NCBI GenBank assembly: GCA_003480165.1
Contig: QUIQ01000001.1
Location: 186,001-250,000 of the forward strand
Direction of reading: 5' to 3'
Source of the DNA: Firmicutes bacterium AM41-11
Lineage (GTDB): Bacteria; Bacillota_I; Bacilli_A; Erysipelotrichales; Erysipelotrichaceae
DNA: 64,000 bases
Shown: positions 1-6,880 of the stretch, piece after piece
How the letters are laid out: each line of letters begins with the position of its first letter
Position numbering within the stretch: position 1 is the first letter of the stretch
Notes under the pieces: model-generated
What the model saw: only the letters and a program-made list of their open reading frames with translations
What the model was told of the DNA's origin: nothing
Database searches by the model: none
Program-made: the position numbers and the translations under genes

Positions 1-554
1 AATAGCTCTGGATCATCCTTTAAAGTCAACGAATGCTTAGTCCATGGGATAAGCCCTCTTCTATTCACATAGGGAATCTCAGCCTTTGTTTCTATTTCAT
101 GATTCAAATAGAGAAAACTTGAAAAGAAGAAAAAGCGAACGGTTGCCATACATACTTGATCCCCATCTTTTAAAGAAACCCGCTGGATGCGTTTGCCATT
201 CACATACGTCCCATTCTTACTTTGACAATCCTCTAAAGACCATCCCTTTACATCTTGTATCAACTTGGCATGCACATTGGATAAAAGCGTAGAATTCCAG
301 CAGTATTGCGCCGCTTGATTCCGTCCAATAAAACCTTCCTGTAAAAAAACCATTGACCAAGTCTCTTTCTGTAGAATGAAAATCCTCCCTTCTATAGATA
401 CAGGTTGAGACAGTCCTAGTCGTCTTGTGATGGAACCGGCTTGTACGATCCAATGTTCTTGTCTTTGAAAAATGGATATCTGATCTAGTTGGATTGGTCC
501 ATCGAGTCGGATGCATTGACAATTTGTTTCTTGATAGACAAACAAACTAAGCAT
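1..554 (-). CDS. essC: EssC-like FHA/FtsK-type ATPase of a type VII secretion system, N-terminal part (cut by window edge)
   Basis: The reading frame runs from ATG at 554 to the window edge without a stop, giving about 184 residues. Residues 1-65 look like a divergent first FHA-like beta domain. Residues 70-145 form a clear FHA domain with GRN at 77-79, S92/H95 in SNVHAKL, and NGT at 114-116 followed by VNG. After it, PYVNRR (161-166) leads into a basic/proline segment like the one that precedes the membrane anchor in EssC proteins. EssC is the membrane ATPase motor of T7SSb in Bacillota, normally with three FtsK/SpoIIIE ATPase domains, which would lie outside the window. The start overlaps the end of the Ig-like gene by 8 nt, so translation is probably coupled. 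The family call rests on the FHA layout plus the EssB-like neighbour; another FHA protein remains possible. Confidence 0.6.
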   Translation of the reverse strand, partial: MLSLFVYQETNCQCIRLDGPIQLDQISIFQRQEHWIVQAGSITRRLGLSQPVSIEGRIFILQKETWSMVFLQEGFIGRNQAAQYCWNSTLLSNVHAKLIQDVKGWSLEDCQSKNGTYVNGKRIQRVSLKDGDQVCMATVRFFFFSSFLYLNHEIETKAEIPYVNRRGLIPWTKHSLTLKDDPEL

Positions 555-2142
555 GTTTTAATTTCCAAAGGATTTGCTCCAACCATCCTAACGGTTGTTC
601 CGCTTTTTGTTTCAAAATCTTTTTCTTAACTACTTTGGTATTGCCTTGGGCATTTCTAGCTTTGGCCTGAATCAAACACGTTTTTTTACTAGTGAACTCA
701 TAGTACAAATTGCCAAATTGATCTTTTTTACAATCGCTTAAGGAAATCTTTTTCTTATTGATGCGAATATAAGAAAACTTCTCTTTTCCATCTATGCTGC
801 GATATAAAACCACACGAATTTTATTTTTCTTTCCCTGACGACTGGATTGAATCGAAAGACGTGGTTTAAAATAACGCGGAAGTGCTTGATCTTTTTTCTC
901 TAAATGAACTTGTTGATTCTGATCAAGACTCCATGTACGATTACTTAAAACTTGCCCACTTAATAGCGAAGACTGGATTGTTGGTTCTAGCTTGGCTTGG
1001 CTGTCATTTTCAGTTTCTGCTGCAATTTTTGTATGCGAAATAGTTGGCAAGGCAGCTTGTGCCTTTTCACATGTCCATGAAAGACTTGTCTGATTTCCTA
1101 AGTCATCAAAACTGTTCGCACGAATCGTAAGCGTATCGCCTTGCTGCAAAAGTTGAAAAGCTTCTTCCATGCTTTGACAGCTAAGCGGCAGTTGATTCAT
1201 CAAATAGGAAATTTGTAAAGATCCATCACTCTGTATTTCATACTGGTCCGATTTACGCACGGTAAAATGATTATTTTGTATGACTTTCCCATTTTTCAAA
1301 AGCGATATCGTAGGGGCTTTTTTATCAATGCGAACCGTTGTATGATACGAATTACTTTGACCAAAGGCATCTTCTACAACGCCCTCTATTTCGTAGGTAA
1401 GATCTTGTCCCGCTTCCCCTTTTAAGAGATATTCCGCTTCTAAAGGAAGTATTTCTTCGCGATGATCTGAACGAATAATACAAGTTTTCTTTGTGATTTC
1501 CATACCATTCCAACTTGCCTGTAAAAGCACATCTTGGCTACTTTCCGTAGCAGAAGGAACAATCAAACAACTTGGCTTTTCATTGGTAAAGTGAAAAGAG
1601 AGGTGATTGGAAGTAATGCTGGGATCCTTTTTATAGGCATAATACATTTCGTATTTTCCTGAACGTGTTAGTTCCAAATGTTCTTTTACTTCCATCACAT
1701 CTTTCTTTCCATCTAAAGAAACAACTAGATCCCAATCTTCCAGATTCATGGAATCAAGGCTGAAATCAATGTTAGGACTGGTAATATAAGCATCTTGATT
1801 GACGGAAGCAGAAAGCTTGGGAATCTCTAAAGGCGTAAAGCGAATGGTTTTCATTGATTCATTACCGGCCTTATCAAAAGCTACAATCGTTAAAATGCGA
1901 TTGTTCTTTTGCACCTCTACTTCCCCTTTTTGATCTAGACTGGTTTGTAGTCCATCTATATCAAAATATGCCCGATCAAAATCACTATCTTCAATATCAA
2001 CAGATAAAATACAATCCTTGCTTAAAACTAGCTGATCCTCCACTTTTTCGGTATCACACCGAACTTGAATATCCGGTGGTTGATTGATATCTACATTGAG
2101 TAAAGGGTTTACCACCAAAGGTAACAATATGTAACTTTTCAT
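547..2142 (-). CDS. Ig-like repeat protein in the EssB/EssC-like operon, function unknown
   Basis: 531 residues from the ATG at 2142, chosen because GGAGG lies 8-9 nt upstream; it starts just after the stop of the kinase-like gene. A longer in-frame start at 2178 would lie inside that gene. The N-terminus has a short hydrophobic run (residues 4-16) that could be a weak signal or anchor but is no convincing signal peptide. The rest is beta-rich with Ig-like ends of the A-x-D-x-x-GN type: AFDKAGN (88-94), EDAFGQS (257-263), DDLGNQT (346-352) and ARNAQGNT (495-502), suggesting four domains. The C-terminus is basic and has no LPXTG or membrane anchor. Such domains are usually extracellular. Its place between EssB-like and EssC-like genes suggests a structural or substrate role in that machine (inference). 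Confidence 0.6.
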   Translation of the reverse strand: MKSYILLPLVVNPLLNVDINQPPDIQVRCDTEKVEDQLVLSKDCILSVDIEDSDFDRAYFDIDGLQTSLDQKGEVEVQKNNRILTIVAFDKAGNESMKTIRFTPLEIPKLSASVNQDAYITSPNIDFSLDSMNLEDWDLVVSLDGKKDVMEVKEHLELTRSGKYEMYYAYKKDPSITSNHLSFHFTNEKPSCLIVPSATESSQDVLLQASWNGMEITKKTCIIRSDHREEILPLEAEYLLKGEAGQDLTYEIEGVVEDAFGQSNSYHTTVRIDKKAPTISLLKNGKVIQNNHFTVRKSDQYEIQSDGSLQISYLMNQLPLSCQSMEEAFQLLQQGDTLTIRANSFDDLGNQTSLSWTCEKAQAALPTISHTKIAAETENDSQAKLEPTIQSSLLSGQVLSNRTWSLDQNQQVHLEKKDQALPRYFKPRLSIQSSRQGKKNKIRVVLYRSIDGKEKFSYIRINKKKISLSDCKKDQFGNLYYEFTSKKTCLIQAKARNAQGNTKVVKKKILKQKAEQPLGWLEQILWKLKHA

Positions 2143-2144
2143 TA

Positions 2145-3461
2145 TCAAGCCCTCCAAAATGCATATAGCGATTTCCATTGTTCATCCTGGGAAAATTTTT
2201 CTGCAAGTGAGCTAGGAATCGTTAAATTCTCTATATGTCTAGATTTCAAAAATAAGCCATATTCTAAATACTGCGAAGCCATACTCGCTTTCACAGCTTC
2301 TAAATGATGTATATAGATTTGTCCTAACACCTTATATTGCTCAGCACTGATTACAATTTCTTGATGAAATAAATACGCAACAAGCTGGTCACAATGATTT
2401 AAATCATTTGTCTTTCGCAAGGTGTTCGCATAGGCCTGTAGCCACTTCGATTCTGGTACTTTGCCACTTTTCTGATACAAAGTAAAAGTTAAATTCATCT
2501 GCTGGTTAAGAATAGAGCTGGGAATATGTTCTAATAAATAAGCACAGATTTCAGGATTGTTGGAATCGACTGCTTCTTGCATAAAGAATGCAGCCATCTT
2601 CTTATCTTTAAGTAAGCTTGTATCCAGCCATTCATTTTCAATCCAAAGGTATATGGCATCTTCGGGATTTTCGTTCTTGCAAAATTGATAAGCCGCAGGA
2701 AAATCTTCTTTTCTATGGTTTTTTAGATATCTTTCTAAAGGATCTTTTTGGTTTAAAGTACATGTAGTAATGATAGAAAGAGACAGACAAATAAATAAGA
2801 ATATAAATACAAGTCTTTCAAACCAAATAAGACGACAAAAAGATTTTCTACTCTTTTCAAAAGAAGTTTTCCGCATGAGGCACAAGAGAATATTTTTGGG
2901 ATACAACCATCGAATCAAGCGATACATAGCCAAAGTATCCAGGCGGAAGGATACATCATTTTCGCGCTGTAAATAATTAAAGCTTGAGGCACTGGCAATA
3001 TGTGTCGCATCAGAATGAATACAAGAATTAAAATCAATCAAAAAGATCTGCCCTTGACCAACCAATAGATTTTGCGGTTTTAGATCCACATAGACATAAT
3101 CCAACTGGTGAACCTGTTCTAAACATTTATAGATTGCTAAAATCCAGCGTTTACGAAATCCCAGCTTTAAGAAGCAATGCATCTTGACCCATTGATCGAG
3201 TTGCACACCATCAATCCAAGTTTCAATCAAAGTCATTTCTGATTCACTTTCCTGCACATCGACTAATTCAGGAATATAAGGAGTATGGAGTGAGGATAAA
3301 ACATCGACTTCCGTGCGGAATTGGTGAATCACTAAAGGACTAGCGTCTTTAAAAACTTTTTTGGAAATATATTGTTTTCCTGTATAGTCATCACAGACTA
3401 GATCCACACATGAATTGGGATCAATTTTTAGACGCTTAAGCTTTTGATATCTTTGCTTCAT
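2145..3461 (-). CDS. EssB/YukC-shaped membrane protein with a kinase-like domain
   Basis: 438 residues. Residues 1-205 resemble a protein kinase: K34/K35 at the ATP lysine position, E51 in a helix-C-like segment, a catalytic loop VDLKPQN (125-131; D126, K128, N131) and D143 in DFN replacing DFG. No glycine-rich loop is visible. One transmembrane helix spans about 217-234, followed by an alpha-helical outer domain (240-438). Length (EssB and YukC are about 440-450 residues), order and topology match EssB, the T7SSb component with a cytosolic pseudokinase, one membrane span and an external helical domain. Unlike a plain pseudokinase, most catalytic residues are kept. Its start overlaps the upstream FHA gene as ATGA, and the downstream Ig-like gene starts 2 nt after its stop, so this is an operon. 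A receptor-type Ser/Thr kinase unrelated to secretion is the alternative. Confidence 0.6.
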   Translation of the reverse strand: MKQRYQKLKRLKIDPNSCVDLVCDDYTGKQYISKKVFKDASPLVIHQFRTEVDVLSSLHTPYIPELVDVQESESEMTLIETWIDGVQLDQWVKMHCFLKLGFRKRWILAIYKCLEQVHQLDYVYVDLKPQNLLVGQGQIFLIDFNSCIHSDATHIASASSFNYLQRENDVSFRLDTLAMYRLIRWLYPKNILLCLMRKTSFEKSRKSFCRLIWFERLVFIFLFICLSLSIITTCTLNQKDPLERYLKNHRKEDFPAAYQFCKNENPEDAIYLWIENEWLDTSLLKDKKMAAFFMQEAVDSNNPEICAYLLEHIPSSILNQQMNLTFTLYQKSGKVPESKWLQAYANTLRKTNDLNHCDQLVAYLFHQEIVISAEQYKVLGQIYIHHLEAVKASMASQYLEYGLFLKSRHIENLTIPSSLAEKFSQDEQWKSLYAFWRA

Positions 3462-4429
3462 AATTGATAAAAGGTTGCTTCTACACTAGCGAATCGTAAT
3501 TTCATTCCATTCTTTAAACGCATGCGACGAATGACTTTCTTTCCTTCCAGATAAGTTCCATTGCGGGACTTTAAATCCGTAATGTAGTATCGCAAATCCT
3601 GGCAGGTGATCTTTGCGTGTTTTTGCGATACATCTGAATACGGCAGGCGAATATCACAAGCCATCGAACGTCCAATCAAATTCACTTCATGAATTAAATC
3701 GTATCTTTGTCCATTGATTTCTAAATATGCATCACTTCCATTCATCTGACCCAATAACATCGTACCCGCTGAATTGATTTCCAAAGGTTCTTGGTTCACC
3801 ACTATGGCTTGTTCCAAAATTCGATGCATCGGTTCGTTGACGCGAAAAGACTTTGGTTTCCGTTTTAAGACATCACTAAATTTTTTCGGATAATACTTTT
3901 TCTGAATTGCTTCAATGCCTAACAACAAATTCGTCAAAGTAAACTCATCCGCTTGTAAAAAAGTCGTTAGATACCCCGGAAGTTCAAAAGCCGTTTTAGT
4001 TTTAAAACGCGCCGAAATGAAGTGAATCCATTTCTTCAACATTTCTTTTTCTAAAGGTTTATCTAAAGAATCAATGGGAAGCGCAATAAAGCGAAAGACA
4101 TCTCCATATACACCGACAAACACATATTCAGGATCCATCAAAATTGTTTTGTTGCGATTGGCCGCAATAAGATCTTCGAACAACTGTCGTAAAAAATAAT
4201 ATCCCTCCTGTTCTTCAAAGCTGTGTTGTTCTAATACTTCTTCTAACGTGAGTAGATCATCCATCTTGTAGGAAAGAATTCCCTCTTTTTCATCCAATAA
4301 AACACAAGGAACACAAAGTTCATCCCTTTTCATCTTTGCGAACACGGAAGTATCAAGCCATTCCTTGTGTTTTAACTGAATTTGTACCTGGCGCGTATCA
4401 CGCTGCACCAACTGAATCCAATCTTGCAT
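3458..4429 (-). CDS. FHA-domain protein with DUF6382-like N-terminus, first gene of the T7SS-like operon
   Basis: 323 residues, soluble, no membrane segment. Residues 1-175 resemble the DUF6382 region that precedes FHA domains in other Bacillota (from memory, not searched). Residues 240-323 are a canonical FHA domain with IGRS, SQKHAKI and RNGTYLEGKK, so the Arg, Ser, His and Asn that bind phosphothreonine are all present. The start has an AGAGGTGAT Shine-Dalgarno about 8 nt before ATG. It heads the operon and its stop overlaps the kinase-like gene by 4 nt. An FHA protein co-translated with a kinase-like membrane protein suggests a phospho-dependent adaptor, perhaps in place of the ubiquitin-like YukD of other T7SSb loci; YukD and WXG100 genes are not visible here. 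The role is inference. Confidence 0.65.
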   Translation of the reverse strand: MQDWIQLVQRDTRQVQIQLKHKEWLDTSVFAKMKRDELCVPCVLLDEKEGILSYKMDDLLTLEEVLEQHSFEEQEGYYFLRQLFEDLIAANRNKTILMDPEYVFVGVYGDVFRFIALPIDSLDKPLEKEMLKKWIHFISARFKTKTAFELPGYLTTFLQADEFTLTNLLLGIEAIQKKYYPKKFSDVLKRKPKSFRVNEPMHRILEQAIVVNQEPLEINSAGTMLLGQMNGSDAYLEINGQRYDLIHEVNLIGRSMACDIRLPYSDVSQKHAKITCQDLRYYITDLKSRNGTYLEGKKVIRRMRLKNGMKLRFASVEATFYQL

Positions 4430-4471
4430 AGTATCACCTCTTTGTGTTGTCTAATTATTAATACGAATCTT

Positions 4472-4506
4472 TTGAAAAAAAGGATAAAATTTGTTAAATT
4501 TTTTTT
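4472..4506 (+). promoter_or_regulatory. Promoter giving a probable leaderless mRNA for the 4507 gene
   Basis: TTGAAA (4472-4477), a 17-nt spacer and TAAATT (4495-4500) are followed by six T and the ATG at 4507. Transcription would start at or next to the start codon, and no Shine-Dalgarno sits at a usable distance. Confidence 0.45.
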
Positions 4507-5061
4507 ATGAAAATGCGATTTTTCCCAATTCACATCTATTTTTTCCAGATTATTCTTAATATTTTGCCTTTTTTCTGGATTGATGTGTTTTATGACAACT
4601 ACACCTATTTAGCCAATAGTGGACATCACTTCTTCTTTGTTCTAGCTTGGGGCTTAAGTACCATTTTTGGTTTTTATACATATGCCAAAGAAATATGGAA
4701 GTTCTATAACATCCCCATCCATAAAAAAAGACATGCCATTGCATGTCTGGGAATGCTAGTGATTGTTTTTATTCCATACGCCAATAACGGTAATGCCTGC
4801 TTAAATAATCTTCACGTATGGCTATTCATTCTTTGTTTCAGTTTATACGTCCTAAATTGGATACAAACGATTCCCTATGGCAACCATGAGTATCAACATG
4901 GATTAAAAAGCTTAGGCATCCTGCTTTCCATTCTCCTATTTACTTTCTTTCTCATTGGCCATATGAGTGCTTTTACGGAAATTCTTACCAGTGTTGCAGT
5001 CAATTATGTCTTATATGCGTGGACAAAAAACAGAGTGCTTATTCCACACTCTGCTCACTAA
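4507..5061 (+). CDS. Small multispanning membrane protein, unknown function
   Basis: 184 residues with about five hydrophobic helices (near 8-25, 38-58, 75-92, 100-120 and 133-160), short loops and no recognisable catalytic motif. I do not recognise the family; it has no EssC, EsaA or transporter signature. It is transcribed divergently from the T7SS-like operon and converges on the gene at 5039, overlapping its 3' end by 23 nt. No Shine-Dalgarno precedes the ATG; a promoter-like -10 lies 6 nt upstream, so it is probably leaderless. A later ATG two codons in is possible. Confidence 0.5.
   Translation: MKMRFFPIHIYFFQIILNILPFFWIDVFYDNYTYLANSGHHFFFVLAWGLSTIFGFYTYAKEIWKFYNIPIHKKRHAIACLGMLVIVFIPYANNGNACLNNLHVWLFILCFSLYVLNWIQTIPYGNHEYQHGLKSLGILLSILLFTFFLIGHMSAFTEILTSVAVNYVLYAWTKNRVLIPHSAH
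5025..5053 (-). terminator. Rho-independent terminator inside a convergent coding region
   Basis: On the minus strand CAGAGTG pairs with CACTCTG around a 9-nt loop and is followed by six T. The hairpin begins inside the last codons of the 5039 gene, and the whole element lies within the 3' coding part of the plus-strand 4507 gene. Confidence 0.65.
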
Positions 5062-6286
5062 GATCCATTTGATTTAACTTATCTAAATACTTCTGTGCTT
5101 TTTCGACAAAACACATGCGATTTCCCATCGAAACCACTTTATTAAAATACAATTCCGCAACCGGATAATCTTCTTCGACAAAAGAGATCAAGCCAATAAA
5201 GTAAGATGCTTCGACTTGTTGGAAAGGAAAACGTGCCCGTTTTAAAGAATTTAAATAATACTTGCGACAAACATTCAATTCTCCATTCATCAAGTCAATC
5301 TTGTTTTGGACAACGCCCATTTCTTCACTTGGCACAAAGACATTCGAAAAGCCCATCGACTTATTCATCTTGCCTAATTCTTCTTTACAGCGTTCCAAAG
5401 ATTTTTCATCTTTTAGTAAATAATAAATATAAGACATAATGGTCCAATATTGAATATTACTCATTCGATCTTTTCTTGGCATTAATGCTAGAACATCTTG
5501 GGCCAAAGCAGGATCATCCATATAAATTAAACACTGCGCCAAAGGTATGTGCATTTGAATTTTCGTTTTGCGTTTCCCTTGCGAATAATACAAAATCGCG
5601 CTGGCACATGCCACAGGATCACATTTCTGTACCAATAAAGAAAGAATGGGTAATTCATTGGTCGATTTATAACGCAAAATAATATTAAAGGCAAAGACGA
5701 ATAGTAAAAAAGCCGCAATAATCAAAGTAATACTTTGAATAAAGAAAATCACACAAATCGCAGCTACAACGCCAAGGGCATAAATGCAACGAATCTTGAT
5801 GGCATTCTTACGACAAGCTTGTCCAAGCAGACGCATATCTTCTTGTAAAGGATGATGCAATTGATAGAGACGAACAATTTCCTCATCACTACTTGCATGA
5901 TTCGATCCATACGAACCCTTTTCCTTATGCAGCTGATAGATTCCGATAAGGGAAGCAATCGCTGCAGGAAGTATGGTCACAACCCCAATCATCAAAAGAG
6001 CATCAGGTAATAAAAAGACAAGTAAGATGACAAGGATTGGACTAAAGTTCCATCGGGTAGCAAAATATTCTGTTAAACGTATAATATTAATAATTCCTGC
6101 AATAGACAGGCCACTGGCCAAACACACTATCAAATGATTTTGTTGAATAAACTGGATTACCTCTGCAGGATAGACATCTTCATAGATATCTGTTCCACTC
6201 TGCAAAGATAAATAACCTAGCCCACATCCTACGAAAAAGGATATCAATAAAGCTAATAAATGTGACTTACTCCGATATTTCCACAT
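5039..6286 (-). CDS. Membrane protein with C-terminal TPR-like helical repeats
   Basis: 415 residues. Four or more membrane helices fill the N-terminal half (near 9-28, 45-68, 80-115 and 163-205). The C-terminal 200 residues are paired helices of TPR type, with patterns such as ALxYYxxGK and AxxYFxKxVxxG, likely cytoplasmic and protein-binding. No enzymatic motif is seen. It starts with ATG overlapping the stop of cysE (TAATG) and has GGAGATT upstream, so it is translationally coupled to cysE. Function is unknown; a scaffold role in envelope processes is a guess from architecture. Confidence 0.55.
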   Translation of the reverse strand: MWKYRSKSHLLALLISFFVGCGLGYLSLQSGTDIYEDVYPAEVIQFIQQNHLIVCLASGLSIAGIINIIRLTEYFATRWNFSPILVILLVFLLPDALLMIGVVTILPAAIASLIGIYQLHKEKGSYGSNHASSDEEIVRLYQLHHPLQEDMRLLGQACRKNAIKIRCIYALGVVAAICVIFFIQSITLIIAAFLLFVFAFNIILRYKSTNELPILSLLVQKCDPVACASAILYYSQGKRKTKIQMHIPLAQCLIYMDDPALAQDVLALMPRKDRMSNIQYWTIMSYIYYLLKDEKSLERCKEELGKMNKSMGFSNVFVPSEEMGVVQNKIDLMNGELNVCRKYYLNSLKRARFPFQQVEASYFIGLISFVEEDYPVAELYFNKVVSMGNRMCFVEKAQKYLDKLNQMDLSEQSVE

Positions 6287-6834
6287 TACAATCTCCGACC
6301 TTCTTTATTTTTACGAATTATACGCGCAGGTACACCTACCGCCGTCGCATATTTCGGTACATCTTTTAGGACAACCGCATTGGCTCCAACGCGACAATTT
6401 TGTCCCAAGGTAATATTGCCTAAGCATTTTGCACCGGAACCAACATACACCCCATCTTCTAAAGTAGGATGTCTTTTGACTTCCTGGCTGCCTACCCCAC
6501 CTAATGTTACACCATGATAGAGTTGACAATCGTCACCAATTATCGCTGTTTCTCCAATCACAACACCCATACCATGATCAATAAACAGTCCACGACCAAT
6601 TTGAGCACCTGGATGAATTTCAATTCCGGTTTTACGTCGTGCTCTTTGCGAGAGCCAGCGAGCGCAAAAACGATGGTTGTGAATCCAAAGCCAATGAGCT
6701 TTTCGATAAGCCCGTAACGCAATCATATGCGGATAGAGAAAATATACTTCAATTTTCGATTTTGCGGCAGGATCACATTCCATCGTTCTTTGTATATCAT
6801 ATTGAATACTTTTAAAATACGAAAATTTATTCAT
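6286..6834 (-). CDS. cysE: Serine O-acetyltransferase
   Basis: 182 residues. CysE transfers acetyl from acetyl-CoA to L-serine, giving O-acetylserine for cysteine synthesis in the cytosol. The C-terminal half is a left-handed beta helix with hexapeptide repeats, including IHPGAQIGRG, FIDHGMGVVIGETAIIGDD and YHGVTLGG with the catalytic histidines. The N-terminal helical part is short (about 60 residues), as in compact Gram-positive CysE rather than the longer E. coli form. The ATG at 6834 has no Shine-Dalgarno and a -10-like TACACT ends 6 nt upstream, so the mRNA may be leaderless. The TPR membrane gene follows with an overlap. Confidence 0.9.
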   Translation of the reverse strand: MNKFSYFKSIQYDIQRTMECDPAAKSKIEVYFLYPHMIALRAYRKAHWLWIHNHRFCARWLSQRARRKTGIEIHPGAQIGRGLFIDHGMGVVIGETAIIGDDCQLYHGVTLGGVGSQEVKRHPTLEDGVYVGSGAKCLGNITLGQNCRVGANAVVLKDVPKYATAVGVPARIIRKNKEGRRL

Positions 6835-6869
6835 AAAGCAAGTGTATGTTATTTCGCAATAAAATGCAA
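6835..6869 (-). promoter_or_regulatory. cysE promoter, probable leaderless start
   Basis: Read on the minus strand: TTGCAT (6864-6869), 17 nt, TACACT (6841-6846), 6 nt, then ATG. The promoter fits into the 46-bp gap after the ABC permease stop. No AGGAGG-like sequence is present. Confidence 0.45.
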
Positions 6870-6880
6870 GAAATGCGACC

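Noticed and set aside
217-522. Minus-strand 101-codon open frame
   Set aside because: It lies in another frame of the EssC-like FHA gene (1-554), whose frame shows a real domain.
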